Assembly: GCA_001875255.1 (NCBI GenBank)
Contig: MJAN01000005.1
Coordinates: forward strand, 124,001-188,000
Length of the DNA stretch: 64,000 nucleotides
Origin: Candidatus Sabulitectum silens
GTDB lineage: Bacteria > Fermentibacterota > Fermentibacteria > Fermentibacterales > JCC-6
Direction: 5' to 3'
Below are positions 1 to 8,217 of this stretch, piece by piece. The notes under the pieces were generated by a model, which saw only the letters and a list, made by a program, of their open reading frames with translations, was not told the DNA's origin and searched no databases. The translations under genes and the position numbers were made by a program. Every line of letters begins with the position of its first letter. Position 1 is the stretch's first letter.

Positions 1-86
1 ATCGATCAGGTCTTGTTACTGCTCACGCTAGAGAACTCGAAGAAGTATGATTGATTATTGTTGGGTGAATAGAGAATGGAGAATGT

Positions 87-506
87 ATGCTTACAGAAGA
101 TCAGGCAACTACCTTGATTGCTTTGCTTAAGGAATCAGCTCGAAAGACCGCTTTTTCTTGGTTCTCTTCTCAAAGGCATGATGAGATTTTCATAGCTACT
201 GAAGGCAGTGATGTTGAGTTCGTACTTACCCTCAATCGTAACCCATTCGAAATCCGATTGCACTTCAGATCAAAACTGAATAATGTCGGATTGATGCGAA
301 TAGACAGCGCTGCATATCATATAAACCCAGATGGAACCGAGTTGAGACGCACGCCACATATTCACATATTCAGAGAGAGTTATGGTTTGGAGTGGGCGGA
401 GCCAATAGACTGGTTCTGGCCAGATAGACCTATTGAGACCTTGGAACGGTTTTTGGAGGAAGTGAATGCTAGATTTAGGGGAGGGATTCAACTCACCACT
501 GAATAG
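87..506 (+). CDS. DUF6978-like protein
   Basis: A 139-residue soluble protein of unknown function. The C-terminal half, with a His-Ile-His-Ile-Phe-Arg-Glu stretch followed by Trp-Ala-Glu-Pro, resembles my recollection of the DUF6978 family; no catalytic site is evident. It lies 8 bases upstream of a DUF1828-type gene on the same strand, so the two are probably one transcription unit. Base composition is clearly more AT-rich than the chromosome backbone to the right, which suggests acquisition by transfer. No membrane segment or signal peptide is seen. The family assignment is from memory of conserved residues, not a search. Confidence 0.6.
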   Translation: MLTEDQATTLIALLKESARKTAFSWFSSQRHDEIFIATEGSDVEFVLTLNRNPFEIRLHFRSKLNNVGLMRIDSAAYHINPDGTELRRTPHIHIFRESYGLEWAEPIDWFWPDRPIETLERFLEEVNARFRGGIQLTTE

Positions 507-514
507 AGGTTACT

Positions 515-1303
515 ATGCAATGTGAGAATTCTTTTTTTGCGAAAGAATATGCTGAGTGGTTAACATCAAGGTTCTCGACTACTGTTCGCCAAGGTGTCTC
601 TGAGATTTCAACTCCTTTCCTCGACGTACATAACGATGGTCTAAGAGTATATGTTGAACCATTTGATAGAGGTTATCTCCTGCATGACAATGGCTTGACT
701 CTGGAAACTCTTTCGCTTCAGGGTATTGATATAGAATCATCCCAGCGGCGAAAAGAACTCATTGAATCAACACTAAGTACATTCGGGTTAACTATAGATA
801 GTCAAAGAATCCAGACAATTGCAAACGATACTAATCTGCCTCAACGCGTTCACTTCTTGCTTTGTGGAATGAAACGTCTCTCTGATTTTTGGTTAACTTT
901 GAGGTCTGCTAGCTCAACAGATTTCTTTGAGCGTGTTTGCACATATCTTGATGATAATGAAGTTTTGTATTCAACAAATGTTGTTATTCCAGGGAAAACA
1001 GTTGAACATCCAATAGACATACTGATACCCCTGCCAAGGCGTAAAGAAAGGCTTGTTAAGCTAATTGGAACGCCAAATGTGAACACCGCCAAAGTTGTTT
1101 CTTTTTCTTGGATTGAGATAGAGCAAGCAAGACCTAACTCAGAGCGCGTAGTGCTCGTTAATGATGCAGCGTCTAGCGATGATAGTATTGCAAAACGACT
1201 TAGTGACCAGACTGAAGCAATACTAAGCGGATATAGTACGGCATACTATCGATGGAGTCAGCGAAACGATTCGAGTTTCCAAGCTCTCTGGCGTACGGCG
1301 TAA
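515..1303 (+). CDS. DUF1828/DUF1829-like protein
   Basis: A 262-residue protein. Residues about 20-115 match the general pattern of DUF1828: a hydrophobic 'dDG' region near residue 60, then an alternating helix/strand region. The C-terminal half would correspond to DUF1829. The function of both domains is unknown. Such proteins are common in mobile and defence-rich regions and are often paired with a small partner, as with the gene just upstream. AT-rich like its neighbour. The frame is intact from ATG to TAA. An antiphage or toxin-antitoxin role would be speculation from context. Confidence 0.6.
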   Translation: MQCENSFFAKEYAEWLTSRFSTTVRQGVSEISTPFLDVHNDGLRVYVEPFDRGYLLHDNGLTLETLSLQGIDIESSQRRKELIESTLSTFGLTIDSQRIQTIANDTNLPQRVHFLLCGMKRLSDFWLTLRSASSTDFFERVCTYLDDNEVLYSTNVVIPGKTVEHPIDILIPLPRRKERLVKLIGTPNVNTAKVVSFSWIEIEQARPNSERVVLVNDAASSDDSIAKRLSDQTEAILSGYSTAYYRWSQRNDSSFQALWRTA

Positions 1304-1467
1304 TCAGCAACAAGCGTTCCAGTGGGGTACGCCGATACTATAGAGTTCTTAAGACGAGCACATCCTATTGACAAGAGTTAGTGGCTAGTTAATCATAATG
1401 CGGTGCAAGAGGAATTGGGATAACTCGAGTCGGCATGAGGATTGCTGGCATTGAGGAAAGACGGAAT

Positions 1468-2064
1468 ATGTCGATAAAACCAGAGGAACGTCGGCGATCC
1501 AATGAGTTTGCCCTTCGATGCTTCGGCACAGCCTATATCTTCGAGCGCAGAGCAACTCCCCTGCGCGTTGCACTCAAGATACTTGCGTTCTCCAGTCTGG
1601 CCGGGCCATTGGCGATCGGTGCGCTGGTTATCGCCGTCGGAACGACCTCCCGCCTGATATTTTGGGCAGTCGCTCTTGCTGCCACCCTGAGCATAGCGCA
1701 AATCCTGCTTTCGCTGTGGTCTTTGGTGTCAGGTTGGCGAGATAACCTGGCCTACTACATCGACTCGAAGGCCGACAACTATCATCTCGCTGATCGATAT
1801 CACGATCTGGCCAATAGCACAGCCCTCTCGGATGCGAAGTGGCGTACCGAGATGGCTGTTCTTGAGACCATGGGCAGTAGTCGAGAACGGCTGGATCTTA
1901 GGCACGACATCAGCGACGATGAGAAGAGAATGGGACTTCGCGCTGGCTTGCGCCAGTATCAACGCGAGTGTGTGACCTGTGGCGAAACGCCACAGTCACT
2001 CGATTCATCGGATTGTTCAACATGCGGTAGGTTCAAACAAAGGAGGCTGAAGTGGCTGATGTGA
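1468..2064 (+). CDS. SLATT-type mobilome membrane protein with CxxCx(11)CxxC tail
   Basis: I chose the ATG at 1468 because a GAGGAAAG element lies just upstream; the frame stays open from an earlier ATG at 1435. The 198-residue product has two adjacent hydrophobic segments at about residues 35-85, then a helical part, and ends with Cys-Val-Thr-Cys, eleven residues, and Cys-Ser-Thr-Cys, a candidate zinc knuckle. This arrangement matches the 'mobilome CxxCx(11)CxxC' group and the SLATT two-helix effector fold, which in defence systems is thought to act at the inner membrane. No cyclic-nucleotide synthase is visible nearby, so a CBASS-type sensor is not shown. The next gene overlaps its 3' end by 13 bases. 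Confidence 0.7.
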   Translation: MSIKPEERRRSNEFALRCFGTAYIFERRATPLRVALKILAFSSLAGPLAIGALVIAVGTTSRLIFWAVALAATLSIAQILLSLWSLVSGWRDNLAYYIDSKADNYHLADRYHDLANSTALSDAKWRTEMAVLETMGSSRERLDLRHDISDDEKRMGLRAGLRQYQRECVTCGETPQSLDSSDCSTCGRFKQRRLKWLM

Positions 2065-2264
2065 ATCGGAGAATGGTTAGTGTGCTTAGGGGATTCGCGT
2101 CTCTCGATTACAAAGAGCGCACAGAGGTCTTACGGCAAATTCAGCAATACCAAACGGACATCGATTCCCAGAAGCGCGCATCCCTTCTCAAAGCCTTTGA
2201 GAAACGTGCCGGTGTTGTTCTCGGCCCCACTGGCGGGGGTGGTTGTCCTTGCTGTGGTCGATAG
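2052..2264 (+). CDS. small protein with Gly-Cys-Pro-Cys-Cys tail, coupled to the SLATT gene
   Basis: A 70-residue ORF starting at GTG 2052, preceded by a perfect AGGAGG at 2041-2046 with five bases of spacing. It overlaps the upstream SLATT-type gene by 13 bases, so the two are likely translationally coupled. The N-terminal 50 residues look helical and charged (Phe-Ala-Ser-Leu-Asp-Tyr-Lys-Glu-Arg). The last 12 residues are Gly-rich and end in Cys-Pro-Cys-Cys-Gly-Arg, a possible metal ligand set. I do not recognise the family. The strong ribosome-binding site and tight overlap argue that it is real and works with the SLATT protein. Confidence 0.6.
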   Translation: MADVNRRMVSVLRGFASLDYKERTEVLRQIQQYQTDIDSQKRASLLKAFEKRAGVVLGPTGGGGCPCCGR

Positions 2265-2294
2265 GCTTGTGCCAACAAGTGTTTGGAGAGCTAC

Positions 2295-2324
2295 AACTTG
2301 GGCCGCGAGTACGCGGTCCAAGTT
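2295..2324. repeat. 13-bp inverted repeat in a 470-base gene-poor gap
   Basis: Arms 2295-2307 and 2312-2324 pair over 13 positions (one G:T) around a four-base centre. It lies just downstream of the SLATT unit but no T-run follows, so it is either a weak terminator or a recombination or protein site. The rest of 2265-2736 holds no convincing gene. A 96-codon frame at 2406-2696 lacks a good start signal and recognisable features. Confidence 0.5.
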
Positions 2325-2736
2325 GAGCCTCACGCGTGGCGTTGGAGGGAAAAAGAGGGACTTTGAAGAAATATTCGAGGGAGAATTAGCATCCGCAGTA
2401 CGAGAATGTCGGGAGCTGATAATGCAAATCTCAGATGTTGTAACAGGATTCAAAAAAATACTCCGAAAGTTGATTTTACACAACCGCTAGAAGATCCTCC
2501 GTCACCGATAATCAGATGTGCAGAAGTAGCAGCTCAGATATTGAGCTACACCGAGGATAACCAAATAGGGAAGTACATTCTATTGATGGCGGCGGTGTGC
2601 TGTGGGGATGGAACGATCCTCTATGGAAAGCGAGCATCTTCCCGATATGAGATGCAAGTAGTTTGGCGACAGGATTCGCTTACGGTACTTCGATAGGCAG
2701 CATTAGGAAAACCATCAAGAACGGATGAGGTTAAGG

Positions 2737-3471
2737 ATGCAAGGCTCACAGAATAGTAATTCTCTAGGGAAATCGGTTGTCAATGAGCAGAGCATCGTTG
2801 CCGTAGGGGCTGAGAAATACAACGAGAATCCTGTTGTGCAAGCTCTTTTACATCTTCTTCCTTTTTGGTCAAGCGCAGACACATTATTGAAAGCCCGTGC
2901 ACTTGAGATGCACAAGGATAGATTATTCATATTCTTTGACGAGTTAGGAAGTGGTAGGCAAGAGCTTACTGAAGACTTAATCTCAACAAACGACTTCCTG
3001 CATGCATATTTTTCAACCGTCAAGGCAGTATGGGGAACAAGGAGAAAAGAGAAGATAAAGCGCCTTGCTCGGTTGCTTAAGTCTGAGCTTGTTACGAAGC
3101 AATCGGATGACAACGCTGAGACTTTCGAGGAGATGCTTGAGATACTTGATGCCTTGGGAGACCGGGAGTTTAGAATTCTACTTTTGCTTAAAGACTATGA
3201 AACACGATACTCTGAAAGACAGGCAGAGAGTGAACTCGCACGAATAATACTATACTGGAGTGAGTTCCAATGTGAAGCAAAGCAAATACTCCCCAACAAA
3301 TCCTCTTATGATGCATTTATGGCGAGACTTGAACGTACCGGATGCTATCTGAGAATCACAGGTACTTATCTCGATAACACAGGTGGATATGGGAAAACAA
3401 CTTATCTATTCCGTCAGCTGTGTGAACTAATAAGTGAGCAGTATGTGAATGAGCCTAATCTAGATACATAA
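2737..3471 (+). CDS. hypothetical protein, island cargo
   Basis: A 244-residue product if translation starts at ATG 2737, which has GAGG at 2727-2730; an in-frame ATG at 2725 would add four residues. I do not recognise the family. Visible features are a short hydrophobic stretch near residues 35-50, then a mostly helical, charged body rich in Lys, Arg and Glu, and no Cys cluster or nucleotide-binding motif. It is AT-rich. The next gene follows after about 90 bases on the same strand with similar composition, so the pair may have moved together. Confidence 0.55.
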   Translation: MQGSQNSNSLGKSVVNEQSIVAVGAEKYNENPVVQALLHLLPFWSSADTLLKARALEMHKDRLFIFFDELGSGRQELTEDLISTNDFLHAYFSTVKAVWGTRRKEKIKRLARLLKSELVTKQSDDNAETFEEMLEILDALGDREFRILLLLKDYETRYSERQAESELARIILYWSEFQCEAKQILPNKSSYDAFMARLERTGCYLRITGTYLDNTGGYGKTTYLFRQLCELISEQYVNEPNLDT

Positions 3472-3558
3472 CAACAAACGCAGCAGCACTGCGTAATGGG
3501 GACACGTAAATTCAGGTTTTCGCAGTCTGCTGATTTCGAGCGTTAGGTAGGAATTGAT

Positions 3559-4254
3559 ATGATGAAACAGTACAAGATCATCAAGAAAATATCGGAGAAG
3601 GTTGCCCGGACGGCTGAGCAAACAGCTCGAACCGTACTAGGTGACTATAGAGATATACAAGGCAGAGAAGAGGAGATAACAGGCCAATTGCGAGGTGAGT
3701 TCAATAGGCACTTTCTCATGCAACTTGAAGCTAATCTGGATGGATTCTCAGCACCGAATTGTGAGTTGAAGCTTTCCACTTTCAAGAAATGTCAGGAGCA
3801 TCAAGTTGGTGCTGATTTTGCTGTAGCTCTTAGGGTGACATGTGGTAGCATCTGTGTATCTAAGGCGTTTCTTGTGCAAGCAAAAGTTGGCAGAGTTGTA
3901 ACCTCAGTAAGAGGCAATCTAGGAGTTGAATTCTATAGTCGTAATATTCTGCAACAGGTCGATAGAATGCTGGATATCACATCTGATTCTTTTGTTTTTA
4001 TCTACTACCCATATGGGATTACCTGCATTCCTGCCTTTCAAGTGAAGCTTGGGAACTCGCAGAAGGTTACTACTGAGGAGTACCCAAGCCACAAAGTTGG
4101 TCCGTTTTTCGAGGAGTTCTTTAAATGCTTCATTGGGGATTACAAAATTTCTCCCTCAGCAATGGGAGTAACCTCACTTGAAGAGTATGCAGAGAAGCTA
4201 ACCGTAATGAATGTTATCCAACTTGAAGTACACCTTGAAGATGATGCATACTGA
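3559..4254 (+). CDS. putative PD-(D/E)XK-fold protein
   Basis: A 231-residue product (the second Met at 3562 is an alternative start). The core has a run of Glu at residues 37-39, an Asp at 86 in Val-Gly-Ala-Asp, and Gln-Ala-Lys at 107-109 in a hydrophobic strand. The E, D and QxK spacing is the pattern of the PD-(D/E)XK nuclease superfamily, found in restriction and defence enzymes. This is motif-level inference only. The N-terminal 35 residues are basic and helical. AT-rich, with composition like the hypothetical gene upstream, suggesting a transferred pair. An inactive nuclease fold or an unrelated protein remains possible. Confidence 0.5.
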   Translation: MMKQYKIIKKISEKVARTAEQTARTVLGDYRDIQGREEEITGQLRGEFNRHFLMQLEANLDGFSAPNCELKLSTFKKCQEHQVGADFAVALRVTCGSICVSKAFLVQAKVGRVVTSVRGNLGVEFYSRNILQQVDRMLDITSDSFVFIYYPYGITCIPAFQVKLGNSQKVTTEEYPSHKVGPFFEEFFKCFIGDYKISPSAMGVTSLEEYAEKLTVMNVIQLEVHLEDDAY

Positions 4255-4346
4255 GAAAAGGAACCTAATCATAGCATGAACCAGGCACCTGTCAGCGAAT
4301 ATGGTTGAGCGTAACGGTGCTGGTCACGCTGATTGGCAGGACTAAT

Positions 4347-4874
4347 ATGCTTGAGGACACAAAACGCTTCCAGTGGAATGAGTCGAGGATCTGGCTCGAT
4401 CTGTACCGTCTCCTAGCGTACTTCTACTCGAGCAACACACTCTATCGGCTCCGGGACCCCGAGGGGTATGAATATGATTCCATCAAGAACCTCCGAGACG
4501 AGTGTGAGAAGGCGGAGATCCATGAGCTACTGCTGAAGATCGCAGCGTCCTACCGGACCCAGCAGGATTCCGTACCCGGTTGGAATGGTCGCACCGGACC
4601 GACAAATGTGAACCCGTGGCACAACGCATGCGGCACCCTGTGGCCAAATGCGGAACAGGAAGAACACGAGCCTCTCCAGTTAAGAGTGGCATGCAACAAA
4701 ATCCTGCACGCAGATGCACTGAAGCATGATTACCATGAGTTCACTGACATTTGGAACTACGCACTCGCACCACGATTGCAGCTTTCTGGAGAGATGAACG
4801 GTACGAGATGGAAGGCGGTATTGGAGATTCCAGCCTTTGTCGACTGCCTTTTCTACAACTATGGAGAAGCCTAA
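4347..4874 (+). CDS. hypothetical protein, island cargo
   Basis: A 175-residue soluble protein counted from ATG 4347; the frame is open from an in-frame start at 4305. No family recognised. It is rich in Trp, Tyr and Leu and contains a His-Ala-Asp-Ala-Leu-Lys-His-Asp stretch near residue 135. GC content is higher than in the two genes to its left, so it may have arrived separately. It ends 32 bases before the start of the Ltp-repeat gene. Confidence 0.5.
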   Translation: MLEDTKRFQWNESRIWLDLYRLLAYFYSSNTLYRLRDPEGYEYDSIKNLRDECEKAEIHELLLKIAASYRTQQDSVPGWNGRTGPTNVNPWHNACGTLWPNAEQEEHEPLQLRVACNKILHADALKHDYHEFTDIWNYALAPRLQLSGEMNGTRWKAVLEIPAFVDCLFYNYGEA

Positions 4875-4906
4875 AAGATCGGGGACAGAACAGAAATGGA
4901 GGATGG

Positions 4907-5665
4907 ATGTTTTACTACATTGGATTAACAGATGATCCTCAGGGAAGAAGAGGGGAGATTGAAAACCCTCTGGAATGGGGAACCAAGGTCTTTGACTCTG
5001 AAGATGAGGCAAAATCATGGAAAGCAAAGTTCCTAGCAAAATCAGGTTATGTAGAGGATAACCCGGGATCTAATGGACTCGTCGGATACTGGTACAAAGT
5101 TGATACGAAGCTCTTTCCTTGTCCTGACTGCAAGAAACTCGTATCTCCGAATGCGAGTTCATGTCCTAATTGTGGCAAGGTTTTACTCGCTCCAGTTAAG
5201 AAAAAGAAAGAAACAAGTGGCTGTGCCAAGTTTGCGCTTATATCTATTCTCGCTGTTATTGCTCTGTCAATCATAGGGAGTCAAAACAGAGACCGTTCAT
5301 CAAATCCAAGCAGGTCATCATCTACGACCCATCAGTCCACCACTACCCCTGCCACCACTATCCCCACCAGCAATCTTACGATGGGAGAGAGGAATGCTCT
5401 TGCGTCAGCTGAGAACTACTTGGCCTTCACAGCCTTCTCCAGGGAAGGCTTGATCAAGCAGCTTGAGTTCGAGGGTTACTCACATAGCGATGCTGTATAC
5501 GGTGCTGACCATTGTGGTGCTAACTGGAACGAGCAGGCTGCTCGATCAGCCCAGCAGTACTTGAGTTACACGAGCTTCTCAAGACAGGGGCTCATCGAGC
5601 AGCTTGAGTTCGAAGGCTTCACACATAGTCAGGCGGTATATGGCGTAGAAGCTGTGGGCTACTAA
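4907..5665 (+). CDS. zinc-ribbon membrane protein with two Ltp-type repeats
   Basis: The start is ATG 4907, four bases after GGAGG (4898-4902). The 252-residue product is modular. Residues 1-65 form an N-terminal domain. A zinc ribbon has Cys at 72, 75, 86 and 89. A single membrane helix lies at about 107-121, followed by a Ser/Thr-rich linker. Two roughly 45-residue repeats at the C-terminus share 'A..YL....FSR.GLI.QLEFEG.....AVYG'. These repeats match the Ltp lipoprotein family (PF07553), whose phage TP-J34 member blocks DNA injection by superinfecting phage. The topology puts the repeats outside the membrane. Unlike classical Ltp, no lipobox is present. A superinfection-exclusion role is inferred from the repeat. 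Confidence 0.65.
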   Translation: MFYYIGLTDDPQGRRGEIENPLEWGTKVFDSEDEAKSWKAKFLAKSGYVEDNPGSNGLVGYWYKVDTKLFPCPDCKKLVSPNASSCPNCGKVLLAPVKKKKETSGCAKFALISILAVIALSIIGSQNRDRSSNPSRSSSTTHQSTTTPATTIPTSNLTMGERNALASAENYLAFTAFSREGLIKQLEFEGYSHSDAVYGADHCGANWNEQAARSAQQYLSYTSFSRQGLIEQLEFEGFTHSQAVYGVEAVGY

Positions 5666-5917
5666 CCAGTCATAAAGCAATAAGCCGTTGAGACATAGTG
5701 AACAAATGGCAGAAACAGATGTCTAACGGTTAAAGTATTTGCACGGCACGATGTGCGCAGCAGTCCTGTGTTGAGTTAAGCAGCGATTCTTTTTGGAATA
5801 TTGTTTTCAATGACGGATGCGTATTGCTGATCGAGCACTCTTTAGAAGAGCGGACATTCCCTGCTTTCCCTGCCCTGTGTCATTCATCAACCTCTCTTGT
5901 GTTTGCGCCTAGGCTCG

Positions 5918-5946
5918 TTGACCTTGCTGCAGTGTGGTTTCATACT
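5918..5946 (+). promoter_or_regulatory. sigma70-like promoter upstream of the recombinase unit
   Basis: TTGACC at 5918-5923, a 17-base spacer, and CATACT at 5941-5946. It lies 70 bases before the coiled-coil gene and would drive it with the recombinase. The rest of the 5666-6016 gap shows no gene I can support. Confidence 0.5.
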
Positions 5947-6016
5947 CATCAGCGAGATTTCTGGTTGTTTGCCGGAGAGGGAAAAGAATCCGTGCAGTTT
6001 TCATTAGGAGGAGTTG

Positions 6017-6529
6017 GTGAAGAAAGACGGGAACGAAGTGGGAGCAATCGAAGAGACTCCCGAAGAGTTTCCTTTCATTGAAACCGAGAGCGAATTCGAT
6101 GTAACCATAGAGGTCGTCGAATCAGGGGATTACGAGGCCCGTCTAGCGGAGTTCATGAAGCTGACGGGGAAAGCTGTGTCGGAATATGTAATGCGTCTTG
6201 ACGGGGCTCTGAAGGAGTCTGAGGGGAATTCCTTCTATGAGGAGTATGCCGGGGTTCGACGGGAGCTCCTCAAGGGGCGCCGGTTGCTGCTTCTTATCAA
6301 AGAAAGACGGATAATGGAGAAATCCATAGCCAGGTCGGACGCTTCCTATCAGCGGATCGTGGAGGAAACCGAACAGCTGGGGAGCAAGATAAGAAGGCTG
6401 GAGAAGTGCGGACCTGAGGGGGATGCAGCACTGGAGGAGGAGATTCAACGGAGCCTCGCCAGAACTGCGCGGCTGTTTGCGCGTCATGAGAAGGAGTTCG
6501 GGAGAACGGAGCCTTCCGATGGTTCGTAA
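6017..6529 (+). CDS. hypothetical charged coiled-coil protein paired with the recombinase
   Basis: Start GTG 6017 with GGAGG at 6007-6011; a TTG at 6014 is the alternative. The 170-residue product has an acidic N-terminus (many Glu in residues 5-35) and a long Glu/Arg/Lys-rich helical C-terminal half that looks like a coiled coil. It overlaps the recombinase start by 11 bases, so the two are probably co-translated. No known domain recognised. A role as recombination directionality or accessory factor is suggested only by position. Its composition matches the recombinase, not the AT-rich cargo upstream. Confidence 0.6.
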   Translation: MKKDGNEVGAIEETPEEFPFIETESEFDVTIEVVESGDYEARLAEFMKLTGKAVSEYVMRLDGALKESEGNSFYEEYAGVRRELLKGRRLLLLIKERRIMEKSIARSDASYQRIVEETEQLGSKIRRLEKCGPEGDAALEEEIQRSLARTARLFARHEKEFGRTEPSDGS

Positions 6530-8171
6530 GTGTGCTCTTATCGCCAGGGTCAGTGATCCCAAGCAGGCCAGGGTAAAGGAAGGGTCGATACCCACCCAGC
6601 TCGACAAGATGAGAAGCCACATTGACTACAAGAACAAAACGGAAGAGAACCAGGACCGCTGGGAAGAGACAAGGACATATGTCCTCGAGGGAGTTTCCGG
6701 GAGCAAATCGATTCAGAGCGATGAGTTCCGGAAGCTTTACATCGATATCACATCAGGCGCGGTGAACACTGTCATGTGCACGAGGCTGGACAGAGTGAGT
6801 CGATCGATCAGGGACTTCATTGAGTTCTTCGATTTTCTGAAGGCAAACAGCGTTGATTTCGTGAGTGTCACTCAGCAGCTCGATACCACTTCTGTCTATG
6901 GTCGTTTCATCACATTCGTTCTGATGGCACTTGCCGAGCTTGAGCGCGAGCAGATAAGCGACCGGATGAAGACCAGCAAGAAAGCCCGGGCCAGAAAGGG
7001 AAGATGGACCGGCGGTTCCCATCCTTTCGGTTTCGATCTTGGAGCCAATCCGGGTGAGCTTGTTCCGAATCCGGAGGAAGCCGCCGTGGTGGAAATCATC
7101 TTTAAGAAATACCTTGAGCTGGGATCCATCAGCAAGGTAACAGCGTTCCTGAATGCCCAGGGCTACAGAACGAAGGTCCGGGTATCCAGGCACGGAACGA
7201 CCAGGGGCGGGAAGCAGTTCAGGTTCGAAGCAGTCCGGAAGATCCTGCGTAGCCGGGAGTACATAGGCATCCTTTCCATCAACAAGCAGAAGATGTTCAA
7301 ACCCGTTGACAGCACAGACGAGGATGAGCAGTACGAGGAAGTGGAGGCTACCTGGGATGCCATAATAGACTCGGAGCTTTTCTACGAGGTCCAGGCCCTC
7401 ATGGACAGGGCAAGTGCAACCGGTCACAGTCCGGTAACGCCCAAGAAGTATCCCTACATTCTTGCGGATGTCATCTACTGCGGACAGTGCCTGGAGAAGA
7501 TGACTGCTGATTCAACGAAGAAAGCCTCCGGAAAACGGTACTACCGTTATTCCTGCAGGAACAGTGAATGCAGGGTCAAGACCACGCCGGCGAAAAGACT
7601 CGAGGAAACGGTTCTGAAGCGGATTTCCGAACTTGCGTTCATGCCGGATATCCTCAGAGGGATCATAGAGGAAACGAACGGAAGGCTCACAGAGGAAGTG
7701 CCGCGGCTGAAGAAGGAGATCAAGTCACTCAGGACAACACTGAAGCGCGTTAAGAGCAGGATTGATTCCCTGACATACACCCACAGTGAAGTTGACAGGG
7801 AAGCTCAGCGGGTGATAGCGGAGAAGCTCGAGGAGAAGAGCAGACAAAAGGCTGCCCTGGAATCCAGCATTTCAGATATGGAAAATCGCATCTCGGAATA
7901 TGGAAGCTATCGTGTGGCGACCGAGGCGGTCATCATGTCACTCGACAGGTTCTCAAGCTCAATAAGGATTTTGAACCCGCTAGAGCAGAGAAAACTGATT
8001 GGCACACTGATTGACAGAATCTACTGGGACGGCAAAATCGGGCTGCGAATAGGAATCATTGGTAATCAAGAAGATACGGCCTCTGTGAGGTTTACCGAAT
8101 TGCAGAAGTTCGTTGGGAGACATGGTTGGTACGCCCATAGGGACTCGAACCCCAAACCTTCTGGTCCGTAG
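6519..8171 (+). CDS. large serine recombinase (integrase)
   Basis: Start ATG 6519; the 550-residue product fits large serine integrases. The resolvase catalytic domain occupies about residues 1-150 with the nucleophile Ser12 in Ala-Arg-Val-Ser and Arg/Asp-rich motifs (Thr-Arg-Leu-Asp-Arg-Val-Ser). A recombinase domain follows at about 160-300. A zinc ribbon has Cys-Gly-Gln-Cys and later Cys pairs near 335-365, and a coiled coil lies near 390-470. Such enzymes recombine attP and attB to insert elements. The last 15 codons read through the antisense of tRNA-Arg, so the current C-terminus is set by the insertion junction. The frame is intact, unlike most backbone genes here. Confidence 0.93.
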   Translation: MVRKCALIARVSDPKQARVKEGSIPTQLDKMRSHIDYKNKTEENQDRWEETRTYVLEGVSGSKSIQSDEFRKLYIDITSGAVNTVMCTRLDRVSRSIRDFIEFFDFLKANSVDFVSVTQQLDTTSVYGRFITFVLMALAELEREQISDRMKTSKKARARKGRWTGGSHPFGFDLGANPGELVPNPEEAAVVEIIFKKYLELGSISKVTAFLNAQGYRTKVRVSRHGTTRGGKQFRFEAVRKILRSREYIGILSINKQKMFKPVDSTDEDEQYEEVEATWDAIIDSELFYEVQALMDRASATGHSPVTPKKYPYILADVIYCGQCLEKMTADSTKKASGKRYYRYSCRNSECRVKTTPAKRLEETVLKRISELAFMPDILRGIIEETNGRLTEEVPRLKKEIKSLRTTLKRVKSRIDSLTYTHSEVDREAQRVIAEKLEEKSRQKAALESSISDMENRISEYGSYRVATEAVIMSLDRFSSSIRILNPLEQRKLIGTLIDRIYWDGKIGLRIGIIGNQEDTASVRFTELQKFVGRHGWYAHRDSNPKPSGP

Positions 8172-8203
8172 CCAGATGCTCTATCCAATTGAGCTATGGG
8201 CGC
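8127..8203 (-). tRNA. tRNA-Arg (anticodon ACG)
   Basis: The minus strand folds as a full cloverleaf. The 7-bp acceptor stem (G1:U72 at the end) is closed by encoded CCA at 8127-8129. D-arm, anticodon stem CTGG/CCAG with loop C-T-ACG-G-A, and the TTCGAGT T-loop are all present. Length is 77. ACG reads CGN arginine codons after conversion of A34 to inosine. The 3' half overlaps the 3' end of the serine recombinase on the other strand, marking the island's integration site. Confidence 0.95.
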
Positions 8204-8217
8204 ACCGCAGGAGTGCT

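Noticed and set aside
2080..2490. ORFs on both strands at 2080-2490 and 2130-2483
   Set aside because: They overlap the supported small gene and lack start signals or recognisable features.
2406..2696. 96-codon ORF in the island gap
   Set aside because: No ribosome-binding site and no family features; kept only as a remark.
5824..6081. 85-codon ORF upstream of the recombinase unit
   Set aside because: It crosses the promoter and the better supported GTG 6017 gene.
1..8171. Intact prophage
   Set aside because: No capsid, terminase, tail or lysis gene is visible; only a recombinase and cargo.
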